Shown piece after piece: positions 1-8,775 of a DNA stretch of 28,359 bases. The notes under the pieces are model-generated. The model ran no database searches and had not been told where the DNA came from. It saw only the letters and a program-made list of their open reading frames with translations. The DNA comes from UBA5266 sp964610025 (GTDB lineage Bacteria > Bacteroidota > Bacteroidia > Bacteroidales > WCHB1-69): contig CAZSTX010000023.1 in NCBI GenBank assembly GCA_964610025.1, forward strand, positions 1-28,359. Reading direction: 5' to 3'. The position numbers were made by a program, and so were the translations under genes. The first letter of the stretch is position 1. Every line of letters begins with the position of its first letter.

Positions 1-85
1 AAAATTATACAAATATTTTGATAAAATAACATATTTTTAAAAATATTTTTCATATGTATATATCAATTCGTTACGTTTTACTTTT

Positions 86-108
86 AAAAAAATTCAATGG
101 ATTTTTTT
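86..108 (-). terminator. Possible terminator downstream of purC
   Basis: Seven A residues followed by TT (86-94) pair with GA followed by seven T residues (100-108), giving a 9-bp stem with one G-U pair and a 5-nt loop. The hairpin has a U-rich tail in either direction and lies about 130 bp past the purC stop, so it could end that transcript. The stem is nearly all A-T, so stability is low. The rest of positions 1-235 is AT-rich, and I see no gene in it. Confidence 0.3.
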
Positions 109-235
109 GATTATATTCAACAATCATCTATAAATTTTCTCTAATTTTTGAAGAAAAAATACACTTATTTATTTCTGATATTTAATTTATTGATTGTAAG
201 ATTTATAATGTTTTACATTATTTTGTGCAGTTTTA

Positions 236-1186
236 TTACGATATGTTTTCTTTAAGAAACTGCAAGATATTTCTTTTTATGCGAATTAAAATATCACTTG
301 TATTTAATTGTATGAATTTTTCTCCTGTTAGTTGTTCGTAAAGTTCGATATAGCGTTGTGAAATATTATTAACAATTGTATCGTTCATTTCAGGTATTAT
401 TTCTCCTTTTTTCCCTTGAAATCCTTTTTGCATTAACCATTCACGAACAAATTCTTTTGATAATTGTCGTTGTGCTTCTCCTTTTTTAAAACGTTCTTCA
501 TAGCCATCGGCATAAAAATAACGCGATGAGTCGGGGGTGTGAATTTCATCTATAAGATATATTTTCCCATCTTTTTTCCCAAATTCATATTTAGTATCAA
601 CTAAAATTAATCCTTTTTTTGCTGCAATTTCTGTTCCTCTTTTAAAAAGTTGATAGGTGTATTTTTCTAATTGCACGTATTCTTCTTCTGAAATAATGCC
701 TTGTTTTAATATTTCTTCTCTTGATATGTCTTCGTCGTGTCCTTCAGCAGCTTTAGTTGTTGGTGTGATAATGGGATTTTCAAATTTTTGATGTTCTTTC
801 ATCTCATTAGGAATCGGTACACCGCATATGTGGCGTTGTCCATTTTTGTAGGTGCGCCATGCGCTTCCTGTTAGGTATCCTCTAATAATCATTTCGATAG
901 GATATGGTTCGCATTTATGACCTATAGTAACCATGGGGTCGGGAGAAGCTATTTTCCAATTAGGACATATGTCTGCTGTTTCGTTTAAAAATTTTAAAGC
1001 TATTTGATTTAAAACTTGTCCTTTATGAGGAATAGCTTGGGGAAGTATTACATCAAAAGCCGAAATACGGTCTGTTGCTATCATAATTAATATTTCATCT
1101 TTTATAGTGTATACATCTCTTACTTTTCCTTTATAAAAATTGCTTATATTAGGAAAATTAAATTCTGTTTTATCAATAGCATTCAT
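236..1186 (-). CDS. purC: Phosphoribosylaminoimidazole-succinocarboxamide synthase (SAICAR synthetase)
   Basis: This enzyme makes SAICAR from CAIR, aspartate and ATP in cytoplasmic purine synthesis. The 316-aa protein carries the family signatures in order: GKVRDVY near the N-terminus (ATP-binding strand region), TDRISAFDV, the IIRGYLTGSAWR segment, TPTTKAAEGHDEDI, VDTKYEFG, and LIDEIHTPDSSR. Its length and the extended C-terminal tail fit the longer version of the family found in Bacteroidota, rather than the roughly 240-aa E. coli form. It starts at an ATG 9 bp past the stop of parE and has no promoter-like sequence in that gap, so it is probably co-transcribed with parE. No residue looks disrupted. 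The identification is secure. Confidence 0.97.
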   Translation of the reverse strand: MNAIDKTEFNFPNISNFYKGKVRDVYTIKDEILIMIATDRISAFDVILPQAIPHKGQVLNQIALKFLNETADICPNWKIASPDPMVTIGHKCEPYPIEMIIRGYLTGSAWRTYKNGQRHICGVPIPNEMKEHQKFENPIITPTTKAAEGHDEDISREEILKQGIISEEEYVQLEKYTYQLFKRGTEIAAKKGLILVDTKYEFGKKDGKIYLIDEIHTPDSSRYFYADGYEERFKKGEAQRQLSKEFVREWLMQKGFQGKKGEIIPEMNDTIVNNISQRYIELYEQLTGEKFIQLNTSDILIRIKRNILQFLKENIS

Positions 1187-1195
1187 AATGTTTTT

Positions 1196-3031
1196 TTAAG
1201 CGAAGATATTTTCTTCTATACGTAAATTTTCTATAATAAATTTTTGTCTTTCGGTAGTATTTTCTCCCATATAATAAGTTAATAGTGTATTTACATTGGT
1301 ATCTTTATGTAATACGACAGGTTCTAATCGGATGTTTTTTCCAATAAAATGTTTAAACTCTTCTGGCGATATTTCTCCAAGACCTTTAAATCTAGTAATT
1401 TCGGCTTTTATTCCTAATCGTTGTAGTGCATTTATGCGCTCTGTTTCGCTGTAACAATAAATTATTTCCTTTTTGTTTCTAACCCGAAAGAGAGGAGTTT
1501 GTAGTATATAAACATGCCCTGCTTTTATTAATTCAGGGAAAAATTTCAGAAAGAATGTTAATAAGAGAAGTCGGATATGCATACCGTCTACATCAGCATC
1601 GGTGGCAATAATGATGTTGTTGTAACGTAATCCTTCTAATCCGTCTTCTATATTTAGTGCGGCTTGTAATAAATTAAATTCTTCGTTTTCATATACAATT
1701 CTTTTTGTTTTAGAAAATGTATTTAAAGGTTTTCCTCTTAATGAAAATACGGCTTGTATGTCTGGATTTCTTGATTTTGTGATTGAGCCTGATGCTGAAT
1801 CTCCTTCTGTAATAAATAAAGTAGTTTCTAATCCTCTTTCATTTTTTTCGTTGAGGTGGAAATTACAGTCTCTTAATTTTTTATTAACAAGATTAATTTT
1901 TTTTGCTGTTGATTTTGATATTTTTTTTATTCCGGCAATTTCTTTGCGTTCTTTTTCTGAATCTAAAATTTTACGCTGTATTATTTCTGCTGTTTCGGGA
2001 TTCATATGCAAATAGTTATCTAACAGCTTGCTAACTACATTATTGATATACGATCTTATAGTAGGACCTCCTTCTTTCATGTTTTCAGATCCTAATTTTG
2101 TTTTTGTTTGTGATTCAAACATAGGTTCTTGTATCCGAATGCTCATTGCAGCACAAATAGATTGACGAATGTCGCTGGCATCGTAATCTTTTTTATAAAA
2201 ATCGCGAACTGTTTTTACAATAGCTTCTCGCAAAGCTTGTTGGTGTGTTCCCCCATGAATAGTATGTTGTCCATTGACAAAAGTGTAATATTCTTCGCCG
2301 CTGCTTCTTTCTAAATGAGTGAAAGCTAATTCAAATTCTTTTTCTAATAAATGAACGATAGGATATAATGCTTGACTATTTACTGTATTAGTCATTAAAT
2401 CAAGAAGTCCGTTTTTTGCAGTAAATTTTTGTCCATTAAAAGTAATAGTTAAACCTCTATTGAGATAGGCATAGTTCCATAGTGCTTTTTCGATATATTC
2501 AGAATAAAATTTATAATTTCCAAAAATATCATTATCGGGAGTAAATATGACTTTTGTTCCATTTAATCGTGTTGTTTCTACTATGTTGTGGTCTTTAATC
2601 ATTTGTCCTAATGAAAATTCGATACTTTTTTCTTTTCCTTCGCGGTAAGATATTACTTGAAAATTTTTCGACAAGGCATTAACGGCTTTTAATCCTACTC
2701 CGTTCATTCCTATCGACTTTTGAAATGCATCGGAATCATATTTTCCTCCTGTATTCATTTTTGAAACGCAGTCGTACACTTTTTCAAGTGGGATACCTCT
2801 TCCATAGTCTCTAATAGTTACTTGATTTTCTTTAATAGTAATTTCAATTGTTTTCCCGACTCCCATCATAAATTCATCAATTGAATTATCTATTACTTCT
2901 TTTACTAAAACATAGATACCATCATCTTGCGATGCTCCTTCTCCTAATTTTCCAATATACATACCTGGACGTTGTCTGATATGCTCAAACCATTCAAGTG
3001 TTTTTATATTGTCTTCTGTGTATGATACCAT
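1196..3031 (-). CDS. parE: DNA topoisomerase IV subunit B (type IIA topoisomerase ATPase/Toprim subunit)
   Basis: This subunit supplies the ATPase and Toprim parts of a type IIA topoisomerase, which with ParC decatenates chromosomes. The 611-aa protein opens with the GHKL ATPase (IRQRPGMYIG, then E45 and N49 in VKEVIDNS, DYGRGIP at 75-81, GMNGVGLKAVNAL). The transducer domain follows. The Toprim acids are E409 in ITEGDSASGS and the DADVDGMHIR aspartates at 478-482, and FKGLGE lies near the end. It lacks the long insertion and tail of Gram-negative GyrB. The length and the short linker fit the ParE/topo IV B group of Bacteroidota, although GyrB versus ParE is a family-level call that needs a tree. 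It has a -7 box 27 nt upstream of its ATG and is followed 9 bp later by purC. Confidence 0.9.
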   Translation of the reverse strand: MVSYTEDNIKTLEWFEHIRQRPGMYIGKLGEGASQDDGIYVLVKEVIDNSIDEFMMGVGKTIEITIKENQVTIRDYGRGIPLEKVYDCVSKMNTGGKYDSDAFQKSIGMNGVGLKAVNALSKNFQVISYREGKEKSIEFSLGQMIKDHNIVETTRLNGTKVIFTPDNDIFGNYKFYSEYIEKALWNYAYLNRGLTITFNGQKFTAKNGLLDLMTNTVNSQALYPIVHLLEKEFELAFTHLERSSGEEYYTFVNGQHTIHGGTHQQALREAIVKTVRDFYKKDYDASDIRQSICAAMSIRIQEPMFESQTKTKLGSENMKEGGPTIRSYINNVVSKLLDNYLHMNPETAEIIQRKILDSEKERKEIAGIKKISKSTAKKINLVNKKLRDCNFHLNEKNERGLETTLFITEGDSASGSITKSRNPDIQAVFSLRGKPLNTFSKTKRIVYENEEFNLLQAALNIEDGLEGLRYNNIIIATDADVDGMHIRLLLLTFFLKFFPELIKAGHVYILQTPLFRVRNKKEIIYCYSETERINALQRLGIKAEITRFKGLGEISPEEFKHFIGKNIRLEPVVLHKDTNVNTLLTYYMGENTTERQKFIIENLRIEENIFA

Positions 3032-3057
3032 CTATAATTGAAATAATTGATTATTTT

Positions 3058-3066
3058 ACAAAAATA
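3058..3066 (-). promoter_or_regulatory. Bacteroidota-type -7 box for parE-purC
   Basis: On the minus strand this reads TATTTTTGT, an exact match to TAnnTTTG with a pyrimidine after it. It lies 27 nt upstream of the parE start. The -33 TTTG element is not clearly present 19-21 nt further upstream. A hairpin terminator for rocD lies immediately upstream (3101-3134), so parE-purC is probably an independent unit. Confidence 0.55.
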
Positions 3067-3100
3067 TAATTATTTTAAAGGATAAAAATAATTATAATAA

Positions 3101-3134
3101 AAAAATAATTAACAATTTATCGTTAATTATTTTT
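3101..3134 (-). terminator. Hairpin terminator after rocD
   Basis: A perfect 13-bp inverted repeat has arms 3101-3113 (AAAAATAATTAAC) and 3122-3134, with an 8-nt loop. On the minus strand it begins 53 nt past the rocD stop, and its 3' arm runs into a U-rich sequence. It contains only one G-C pair. It likely ends the ffh-folD-rocD transcript just before the parE promoter. The arm resembles the hairpin at 27240-27280. Confidence 0.6.
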
Positions 3135-3187
3135 GTTATAAGAACGCTTTTAATAAGAGCTTCTTGTAAGTGTTTTTTACCTAAGGT

Positions 3188-4426
3188 TTACTGAAAAGAA
3201 AGAATTGCTTTTTTTATTATTTCGCAGGCTTCCATTAGTTCTTTTTCTGTGATTACCAAAGGAGGTGCAAAACGTATAATGTCGCCATGTGTTGGTTTTG
3301 CTAATAAGCCTAAGTCTTTCATTTTTAAGCATACATCCCAAGCTGTTTTGTTGTTTTTTTCTCGAATTACGACAGCATTTAGTAAGCCTTTTCCTCTTAC
3401 TAATGCAATTATATCAGAAGGGATATTTTTGATATATTCGCGAAAAACATTTCCTAAATGTTCTGCTTTTTCCATCATATTTTCTTCTTTCACTACTGTT
3501 AAGGCAGCAACAGCAACTTTGCATGCTAAAGGAAATCCACCAAAAGTAGAGCCATGTTCACCGGGTTTTATGCACAACATAATATCATCGTCGGCTAAAA
3601 TAGCCGACACCGGAAGCACTCCTCCTGATAGAGCTTTTCCTAAAATCAGAATGTCGGGGCGTACGTTTTCATGGTCGCATGCAAGCATTTTTCCTGTACG
3701 TGCAATACCTGTTTGTATTTCGTCAGCGATAAAGAGCACATTATGTTTTTTGCATAAATCATACGTTTTTTTCAAATATCCATCATCAGGTACATAAACT
3801 CCTGCTTCGCCTTGAATGGGTTCGACTAAAAATCCTGCAATATTGCGTCCATGTTCTGTTAATACTTTTTCTAAAGCTTCGACATTGTTATAGGGTATGC
3901 GAATAAAACCGGGTGTTAGTGGTCCGTAATTGGTGTAAGAAGTGGGATCGCTTGACATGGAAACGACAGTAATAGTACGTCCATGAAAGTTTCCTTCGCA
4001 GCAAACAATTAATGCTTTATCATTATCAATGCCTTTTTTTATTACACCCCAACGGCGGGCTAATTTTAATGCTGTTTCAACACCTTCGGCGCCAGTGTTC
4101 ATGGGTAACACTTTATCGTAATGAAAAAACTGGGTGATGTATTTTTCATAAGGACCTAGTACGTCATTATAAAATGCTCTGGATGTTAAAGTAAGTGTGT
4201 TTGCTTGTTCTGTTAAGGCGTTTATAATTTTCGGATGACAATGTCCTTGATTAACTGCAGAATAAGCGGAAAGAAAATCGAAATATTTTTTCCCTTCTAC
4301 ATCCCATACAAAAGCACCTTCGCCTTTAGATAGTACTACAGGAAGAGGGGAATAATTGTGTGCTCCATATTTGTTTTCCATATCAATAGCTTGCTGGCTA
4401 TTTGTTATTTTTTCTATCATTATCAT
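3188..4426 (-). CDS. rocD: Ornithine aminotransferase
   Basis: This PLP enzyme of aminotransferase class III transfers the delta-amino group of ornithine to 2-oxoglutarate, linking arginine/ornithine with glutamate semialdehyde and proline. The 412-aa protein shows NTGAEGVETALKLARRW (cofactor phosphate region), the GNFHGRT turn, D235 in ADEIQTGIARTGK (the acid that pairs with the pyridine nitrogen), and K264 in ILGKALSGG as the Schiff-base lysine. The SAYSAVNQGHCHP segment near residue 53 is typical of ornithine aminotransferase rather than acetylornithine aminotransferase. Two in-frame ATGs lie at 4426 and 4420, and either could be the start. It follows folD by 13 bp and ffh beyond that, so it is likely the last gene of that operon. 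Substrate assignment is by family resemblance. Confidence 0.92.
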   Translation of the reverse strand: MIMIEKITNSQQAIDMENKYGAHNYSPLPVVLSKGEGAFVWDVEGKKYFDFLSAYSAVNQGHCHPKIINALTEQANTLTLTSRAFYNDVLGPYEKYITQFFHYDKVLPMNTGAEGVETALKLARRWGVIKKGIDNDKALIVCCEGNFHGRTITVVSMSSDPTSYTNYGPLTPGFIRIPYNNVEALEKVLTEHGRNIAGFLVEPIQGEAGVYVPDDGYLKKTYDLCKKHNVLFIADEIQTGIARTGKMLACDHENVRPDILILGKALSGGVLPVSAILADDDIMLCIKPGEHGSTFGGFPLACKVAVAALTVVKEENMMEKAEHLGNVFREYIKNIPSDIIALVRGKGLLNAVVIREKNNKTAWDVCLKMKDLGLLAKPTHGDIIRFAPPLVITEKELMEACEIIKKAILSFQ

Positions 4427-4439
4427 TGATTTTTTATGT

Positions 4440-5327
4440 TTATTGTTTTGAATATATTTCTCCTTTAAAAGACTTTAATGTGTTCATTAAAAGTCCTATA
4501 ATTGTCATAGGTCCTACACCTCCTGGAACGGGTGTGATGTATTCAGTGAGTGGTGCTACTTCGTCGAATTTGACATCTCCTTTTAAACTGAATCCTGATT
4601 TTTTTGTTGAGTCGGCAACGCGATGCATTCCTACATCAATAACAGATGCTCCTTTTTTTACATAATCAGCGGTAATCATTTCGCATTGCCCAATTGCAGC
4701 TACTAATATATCGGCTGTTTTGCATATTTTAGGTAAATTTTTTGTTTTGCTATGGCACAATGTAACTGTACAGTTGGCTAAAGCGTTATTTCTAGACAAC
4801 ATAATGCTTAAAGGAGTTCCAACTATATTACTTCTTCCAACAATGACGCAATTTTTTCCTGAGGTTTCGATTTTACTACGTTCTAATAGCATTGAAATCC
4901 CAAATGGAGTAGCAGGGAGATAGCAAAGTTGTCCGATTACCATTTTTCCTACATTAGTAGGGTGAAATCCATCGACATCTTTTTGCGGGTTGATACTTTC
5001 AATTATTCTATTTACCGATATATGTTTAGGGATAGGCAATTGAACGATTAATCCATCTATTTCTGTATCGTTATTTATAAATTCTATTGTTTCAATTAGT
5101 TTTTCTTCTGTAATATCTTCGGGAATTTTATATACAGATGAAGACATTCCTACTTCAAAGCAAGCTTTTTCTTTGTTGGCAACATAAGTTTCGCTTGCAG
5201 GGTCGTTTCCGACTAAAATAGCGGCTAAATGGGGACTTCTTCCTCTTTCTTCTCGTAGCATTTTTACTTCTTGTGCAATTTCAGCTTTAATTTGATTTGC
5301 AATTTCTTTACCATCAATAAGTTTCAT
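4440..5327 (-). CDS. folD: Bifunctional methylenetetrahydrofolate dehydrogenase/cyclohydrolase
   Basis: FolD interconverts 5,10-methylene-, methenyl- and 10-formyl-tetrahydrofolate with NADP, supplying one-carbon units for purines and for formylation. The 295-aa protein has the normal length. Visible active-site residues are Y48 and K52 in YVANKEKAC, the glutamine in LIVQLPIP, and the aspartate of KDVDGFHP. The Rossmann signature VIVGRSNIVGTPL and the closing PVPGGVGPMT are intact. It starts 9 bp after ffh and ends 13 bp before rocD on the same strand, which suggests one transcript. The one-carbon product also feeds purine synthesis, in which the nearby purC acts, but the two genes probably belong to different transcripts. 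Confidence 0.97.
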   Translation of the reverse strand: MKLIDGKEIANQIKAEIAQEVKMLREERGRSPHLAAILVGNDPASETYVANKEKACFEVGMSSSVYKIPEDITEEKLIETIEFINNDTEIDGLIVQLPIPKHISVNRIIESINPQKDVDGFHPTNVGKMVIGQLCYLPATPFGISMLLERSKIETSGKNCVIVGRSNIVGTPLSIMLSRNNALANCTVTLCHSKTKNLPKICKTADILVAAIGQCEMITADYVKKGASVIDVGMHRVADSTKKSGFSLKGDVKFDEVAPLTEYITPVPGGVGPMTIIGLLMNTLKSFKGEIYSKQ

Positions 5328-5336
5328 AGAATGATT

Positions 5337-6665
5337 TTATTTTAATTGTGAAAGATTGTTCAATAATTGTTTTTTGTTTCCACTAGAAACCATTTTCATC
5401 ACTTTACATGTTTCTTCAAATTGTTTGATTAGTTTATTTACTTCTTGGATATTAGTGCCGCTTCCTATAGCAATTCTTTTTTTTCTGCTTCCATTCAAAA
5501 TGGCAGGATTTTCTCTTTCTTTTTTTGTCATAGATCCAATAATAGCTTCAATTGATTTGAAAGCATTATCATCGATATCTATGTTTTTCATTGCTTTTCC
5601 TACACCGGGTATCATTCCCATTAAGTCTTTCATATTCCCCATTTTTTTAATTTGTTGTATTTGTTCTAAAAAATCGTTAAAGTCAAATTGATTTTTAGCA
5701 AATTTCTTTTGTATTTTTCTGACTTTTTCTTCATTATATTGTTCTTGTGCTCGTTCGACAAAAGTAACAATATCGCCCATACCAAGAATACGGTCTGCCA
5801 TGCGGGTAGGGTAAAAAACATCTAAGGCTTCAACTTTTTCGCCTACTCCAATAAATTTGATGGGTTTTTCTACAATAGAACGAATTGTTAATGCAGCACC
5901 TCCGCGTGTGTCGCCATCTAATTTTGTAAGAATAACACCGTCGAAATTAAGTTTATCATTAAATGCTTTTGCTGTGTTAACAGCATCTTGTCCTGTCATG
6001 GCATCAACAACAAATAAAATTTCGTTAGGATGTACTGCTTCTTTAATATTGCCTATTTCATCCATCATTTCTTTGTCAATAGACAATCGTCCGGCGGTAT
6101 CGATAATGACAACATTGTGTCCGGATTGTTTTGCATATGTTATTCCTTTTTTTGAAATATCAACGGGATGTTGGTTGTTTTCCTCGGAAAAGACTTCGAC
6201 ATCTATTTGGGTTCCTAAAACTTTTAATTGTTCAATAGCAGCTGGTCGATATACGTCTCCAGCGACTAATAATACTTTTTTTGCTTTTTTATGTTTAAGA
6301 AAATAGGCTAATTTTGCAGCATGTGTTGTTTTACCAGAACCTTGCAAACCAGCCATTAATATAATATTTGGATTGGCTTTAAGGTTTAATTCTGCATGCT
6401 CGTTTCCCATTAATATTGCTAACTCGTCTCGCACTATTTTAATCATTAATTGTCCGGGTGAAACAGAAGTTAACACATTTTGTCCTATGGCTTTTTGTTT
6501 TATTTTATCGGTAACATCTTTTGCTATTTTATAGCTTACATCAGCATCTAATAAGGCTTTACGCACTTCTTTTAATGTTTCTGCAACATTAATTTCTGAA
6601 ATATGTCCTTGTCCTTTTAAAATTTTAAAGGCTCTATCTAATTTATCAGTAAGTGATTGAAACAT
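5337..6665 (-). CDS. ffh: Signal recognition particle protein Ffh (SRP54)
   Basis: Ffh is the GTPase that binds 4.5S RNA and signal sequences and docks with FtsY to deliver inner-membrane proteins. The 442-aa protein has an N-terminal helical N domain (about 1-90), then the G domain with GLQGSGKTT at 106-114, DTAGR at 189-193 and TKLDGDTRGG at 247-256. The methionine-containing M domain (about 320-430) includes MGMIPGVGKAM, the conserved hydrophobic segment near the RNA-binding part. Length and all motifs are normal. The ATG lies 30 nt after a good promoter, so ffh is probably the first gene of the ffh-folD-rocD unit. The 4.5S RNA gene is not in this window as far as I can see. Confidence 0.97.
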   Translation of the reverse strand: MFQSLTDKLDRAFKILKGQGHISEINVAETLKEVRKALLDADVSYKIAKDVTDKIKQKAIGQNVLTSVSPGQLMIKIVRDELAILMGNEHAELNLKANPNIILMAGLQGSGKTTHAAKLAYFLKHKKAKKVLLVAGDVYRPAAIEQLKVLGTQIDVEVFSEENNQHPVDISKKGITYAKQSGHNVVIIDTAGRLSIDKEMMDEIGNIKEAVHPNEILFVVDAMTGQDAVNTAKAFNDKLNFDGVILTKLDGDTRGGAALTIRSIVEKPIKFIGVGEKVEALDVFYPTRMADRILGMGDIVTFVERAQEQYNEEKVRKIQKKFAKNQFDFNDFLEQIQQIKKMGNMKDLMGMIPGVGKAMKNIDIDDNAFKSIEAIIGSMTKKERENPAILNGSRKKRIAIGSGTNIQEVNKLIKQFEETCKVMKMVSSGNKKQLLNNLSQLK

Positions 6666-6694
6666 ATGTGTATATTAGTTTTAATACGGTTGTT

Positions 6695-6727
6695 ACAAAA
6701 GTATAAAAAAAATCGTTTAAAAACAAG
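6695..6727 (-). promoter_or_regulatory. Promoter for ffh-folD-rocD
   Basis: On the minus strand TACTTTTGT (6703-6695) matches the Bacteroidota -7 box. A CTTG (6727-6724) sits 20 nt upstream, one base off the -33 consensus TTTG. The spacing is right for the Bacteroidota housekeeping sigma factor. The start codon of ffh follows 30 nt downstream. Confidence 0.65.
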
Positions 6728-6766
6728 ATTATTATCAGGTTTATAGCTGTAATAGAATTCTTTTTT

Positions 6767-8740
6767 TTATTTTCCTAGATGTTTAAATGCTTTAAAAATA
6801 ATACGTAAATCATTTTTTATTTTATAATTTTGAGCGTAAATAGTATTTACTTTTTCAATAATTTCTTCTTTATGATTTTCTAAACAAAGTGCATCGCTTG
6901 CAAATAAAATTCCTTTTTGTAGGTGAGGTAGATTAGACGATTTTGTTGTGTATAATGAGTTGTAGCCTACCCATGTTTTTTTACCTATTAATGTTGAGAA
7001 AATATTTTTTAAAAACATAATTTTATGTTGAACAAATAGAATAATAATAGGATAAAACACTAAAAATAGGATTGCTAATGTTATGTCTAACATTCTTTTT
7101 TTGTATTTATTTTCTTTTTTTTCAATAGAATTAATAAGTTGAGTATAAATGTCTCCTTGAGTGTTTACTGAATTGCTTCCAATAATATATGAGCTATTGG
7201 CAGGAGCTATTTTAAATGCTATCGATAAATGTTGCAAATCGGACATAGTATCAATAATTTCTTTTACCGAAAGATTAGCACTACAAAAAACCAATTCATT
7301 GATTTTATAAATAGAAATAATATCTTTTATTTGTGTGATATCGCCTATAAATTCTTTGTTTTCTTTTGAATTGTGATTGAGTTTTTTATAATAAATAAAT
7401 CCTATAAATTCTTTTTGTATGGGGATTGTTCCTAATAAAACAGAAATGCGTTTTGCTTCTTCTAAATCTCCAATTATTAATATTTTTTTTAGATAATGTT
7501 TTCCAAAAGAAGAATAAAGAATACGTGCTTTTATTAATATATAACGAAATAAATAGGTAACTACCAATACCCAAAAAGTACCTAATAGGATAATAGCTCT
7601 TGAAAAGCGTAGATTTTCGCTCAATAAAGCATATATTAATAATATAATAATACTTCCTGTTAGAATTCCTTTTCCAATATCTTCTAATAAAACATGTCGT
7701 TTATATCCTCCTGAAAAATAAATTGATATAATCCATATAAGGGTATAAATAGGCAAGACAATGAAGAAAAATGTATCTGGAAAACTGCTTGCTTTGGGCA
7801 TTAATATCATTTCTTCCCAATACAAGCCAATTAAAAACAAGCCACCAAAAATAAATAAGATATCGAATAGAAGTATACTTGTTTTTTGAATTATGCGTTT
7901 AACGATAGAAATAGAGGCACGAAACCATATTGTGATATAAATTAAGATATTGAAAAATTTTGCATTTTTTTTTGAAAAGTGTTTTTTTGCAAATATTTGC
8001 ATTGCTTTATAAAACACTAATACATAATTTATACTGCTTTTTTTTGTGCTTTCTCCTTTGTAATGAATAATTCTTGTTAGTGGGTAATAATAGTTTTTAA
8101 ATCCACCTTGCATGATTCGATAAGATAAATCAATGTCTTCGCCATACATAAAGAAATCCTCATCTAAATAGCCAATTTTATCGAGTAATGATTTGCGTAG
8201 TAGCATAAAAGCACCACATAGTACTTCTACAGCATGTATTTTGTCAGGATCAAGATAGGTTAAGTGATATTTTCCAAAACGATGTGATTTTTTAAATAAT
8301 TTTGATAGTCCAAATATTTTATAAAAAGCAACTTTAGGTAAAGGGAGTCCTCTTTTTGATTCTGGCAAAAAAGCACCTTTGCCGTTTAGCATCTTCACTC
8401 CTACACCTCCAGCATCGGGTGTTTGTTCCATAAAAAGCACTGTCTTTGAAAATGTATCGGCTTCTACTATTGTGTCTGGATTTAAAAGCAATATGTATTT
8501 TCCTTTTGCTTGTTTGATAGCTTGATTGTTAGCTTTTGAAAAACCAACATTTACTTTATTTTCGATAAAATGAACTTGTGGAAAATTGTTTTTTACCATA
8601 TTTGCCGAACCATCGTTTGAGTTGTTGTCTACTACGAATACTTCTGCATCTATTGTTTCTATGGCTTTGTAAACAGAATGTAAACACTGTTCTAAAAAAT
8701 GTTTTACATTATAGTTGACAATGATTACACTTAATTTCAT
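6767..8740 (-). CDS. GT2 glycosyltransferase fused to a degenerate polyprenyl glycosylphosphotransferase-like membrane module
   Basis: The 657-aa protein is a two-part envelope glycosylation protein. Residues 1 to about 260 form a GT-A family 2 domain: SVIIVNYNV at the start, VVDNNSNDGS, the metal-binding stretch LLLNPDT (N87-T90), and the late YGEDIDLSYR motif, resembling rhamnosyl- or N-acetyl-hexosaminyl-transferases. Several membrane segments follow (about 263-282, 286-307, 325-343, 357-373, 381-400). A Rossmann-like region opens with KKILIIGDLEEAKRI near 419, as in WcaJ/WbaP-type proteins. From about 548, KKRMLDITLAILFLVFYPII matches the start of a bacterial sugar transferase domain, but the catalytic middle is missing and only GKKTWVGY remains near 587-593. 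The C-terminal part is therefore probably not an active phosphotransferase. It lies 35 bp after the SpoIID-like gene. Donor and acceptor sugars are unknown. Confidence 0.8.
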   Translation of the reverse strand: MKLSVIIVNYNVKHFLEQCLHSVYKAIETIDAEVFVVDNNSNDGSANMVKNNFPQVHFIENKVNVGFSKANNQAIKQAKGKYILLLNPDTIVEADTFSKTVLFMEQTPDAGGVGVKMLNGKGAFLPESKRGLPLPKVAFYKIFGLSKLFKKSHRFGKYHLTYLDPDKIHAVEVLCGAFMLLRKSLLDKIGYLDEDFFMYGEDIDLSYRIMQGGFKNYYYPLTRIIHYKGESTKKSSINYVLVFYKAMQIFAKKHFSKKNAKFFNILIYITIWFRASISIVKRIIQKTSILLFDILFIFGGLFLIGLYWEEMILMPKASSFPDTFFFIVLPIYTLIWIISIYFSGGYKRHVLLEDIGKGILTGSIIILLIYALLSENLRFSRAIILLGTFWVLVVTYLFRYILIKARILYSSFGKHYLKKILIIGDLEEAKRISVLLGTIPIQKEFIGFIYYKKLNHNSKENKEFIGDITQIKDIISIYKINELVFCSANLSVKEIIDTMSDLQHLSIAFKIAPANSSYIIGSNSVNTQGDIYTQLINSIEKKENKYKKRMLDITLAILFLVFYPIIILFVQHKIMFLKNIFSTLIGKKTWVGYNSLYTTKSSNLPHLQKGILFASDALCLENHKEEIIEKVNTIYAQNYKIKNDLRIIFKAFKHLGK

Positions 8741-8775
8741 TTTAAATATATTTATAGCTTTAGAATTTAACTTAA

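Noticed and set aside
31..46. 16-bp palindrome near the left edge as a binding site or origin element
   Set aside because: Consists of A and T only in a very AT-rich stretch; expected by chance and without supporting context.
1758..2314. Plus-strand open frames opposite parE, and similar frames opposite rocD, folD and ffh
   Set aside because: They lie antisense inside clearly conserved genes, have no start context and resemble no family, so they are shadows of the real frames.
6767..8740. The large glycosyltransferase as two genes joined by a frameshift
   Set aside because: The frame is open throughout with membrane helices linking both parts and similar fusions are known to me in Bacteroidota, so a natural fusion is the simpler reading.
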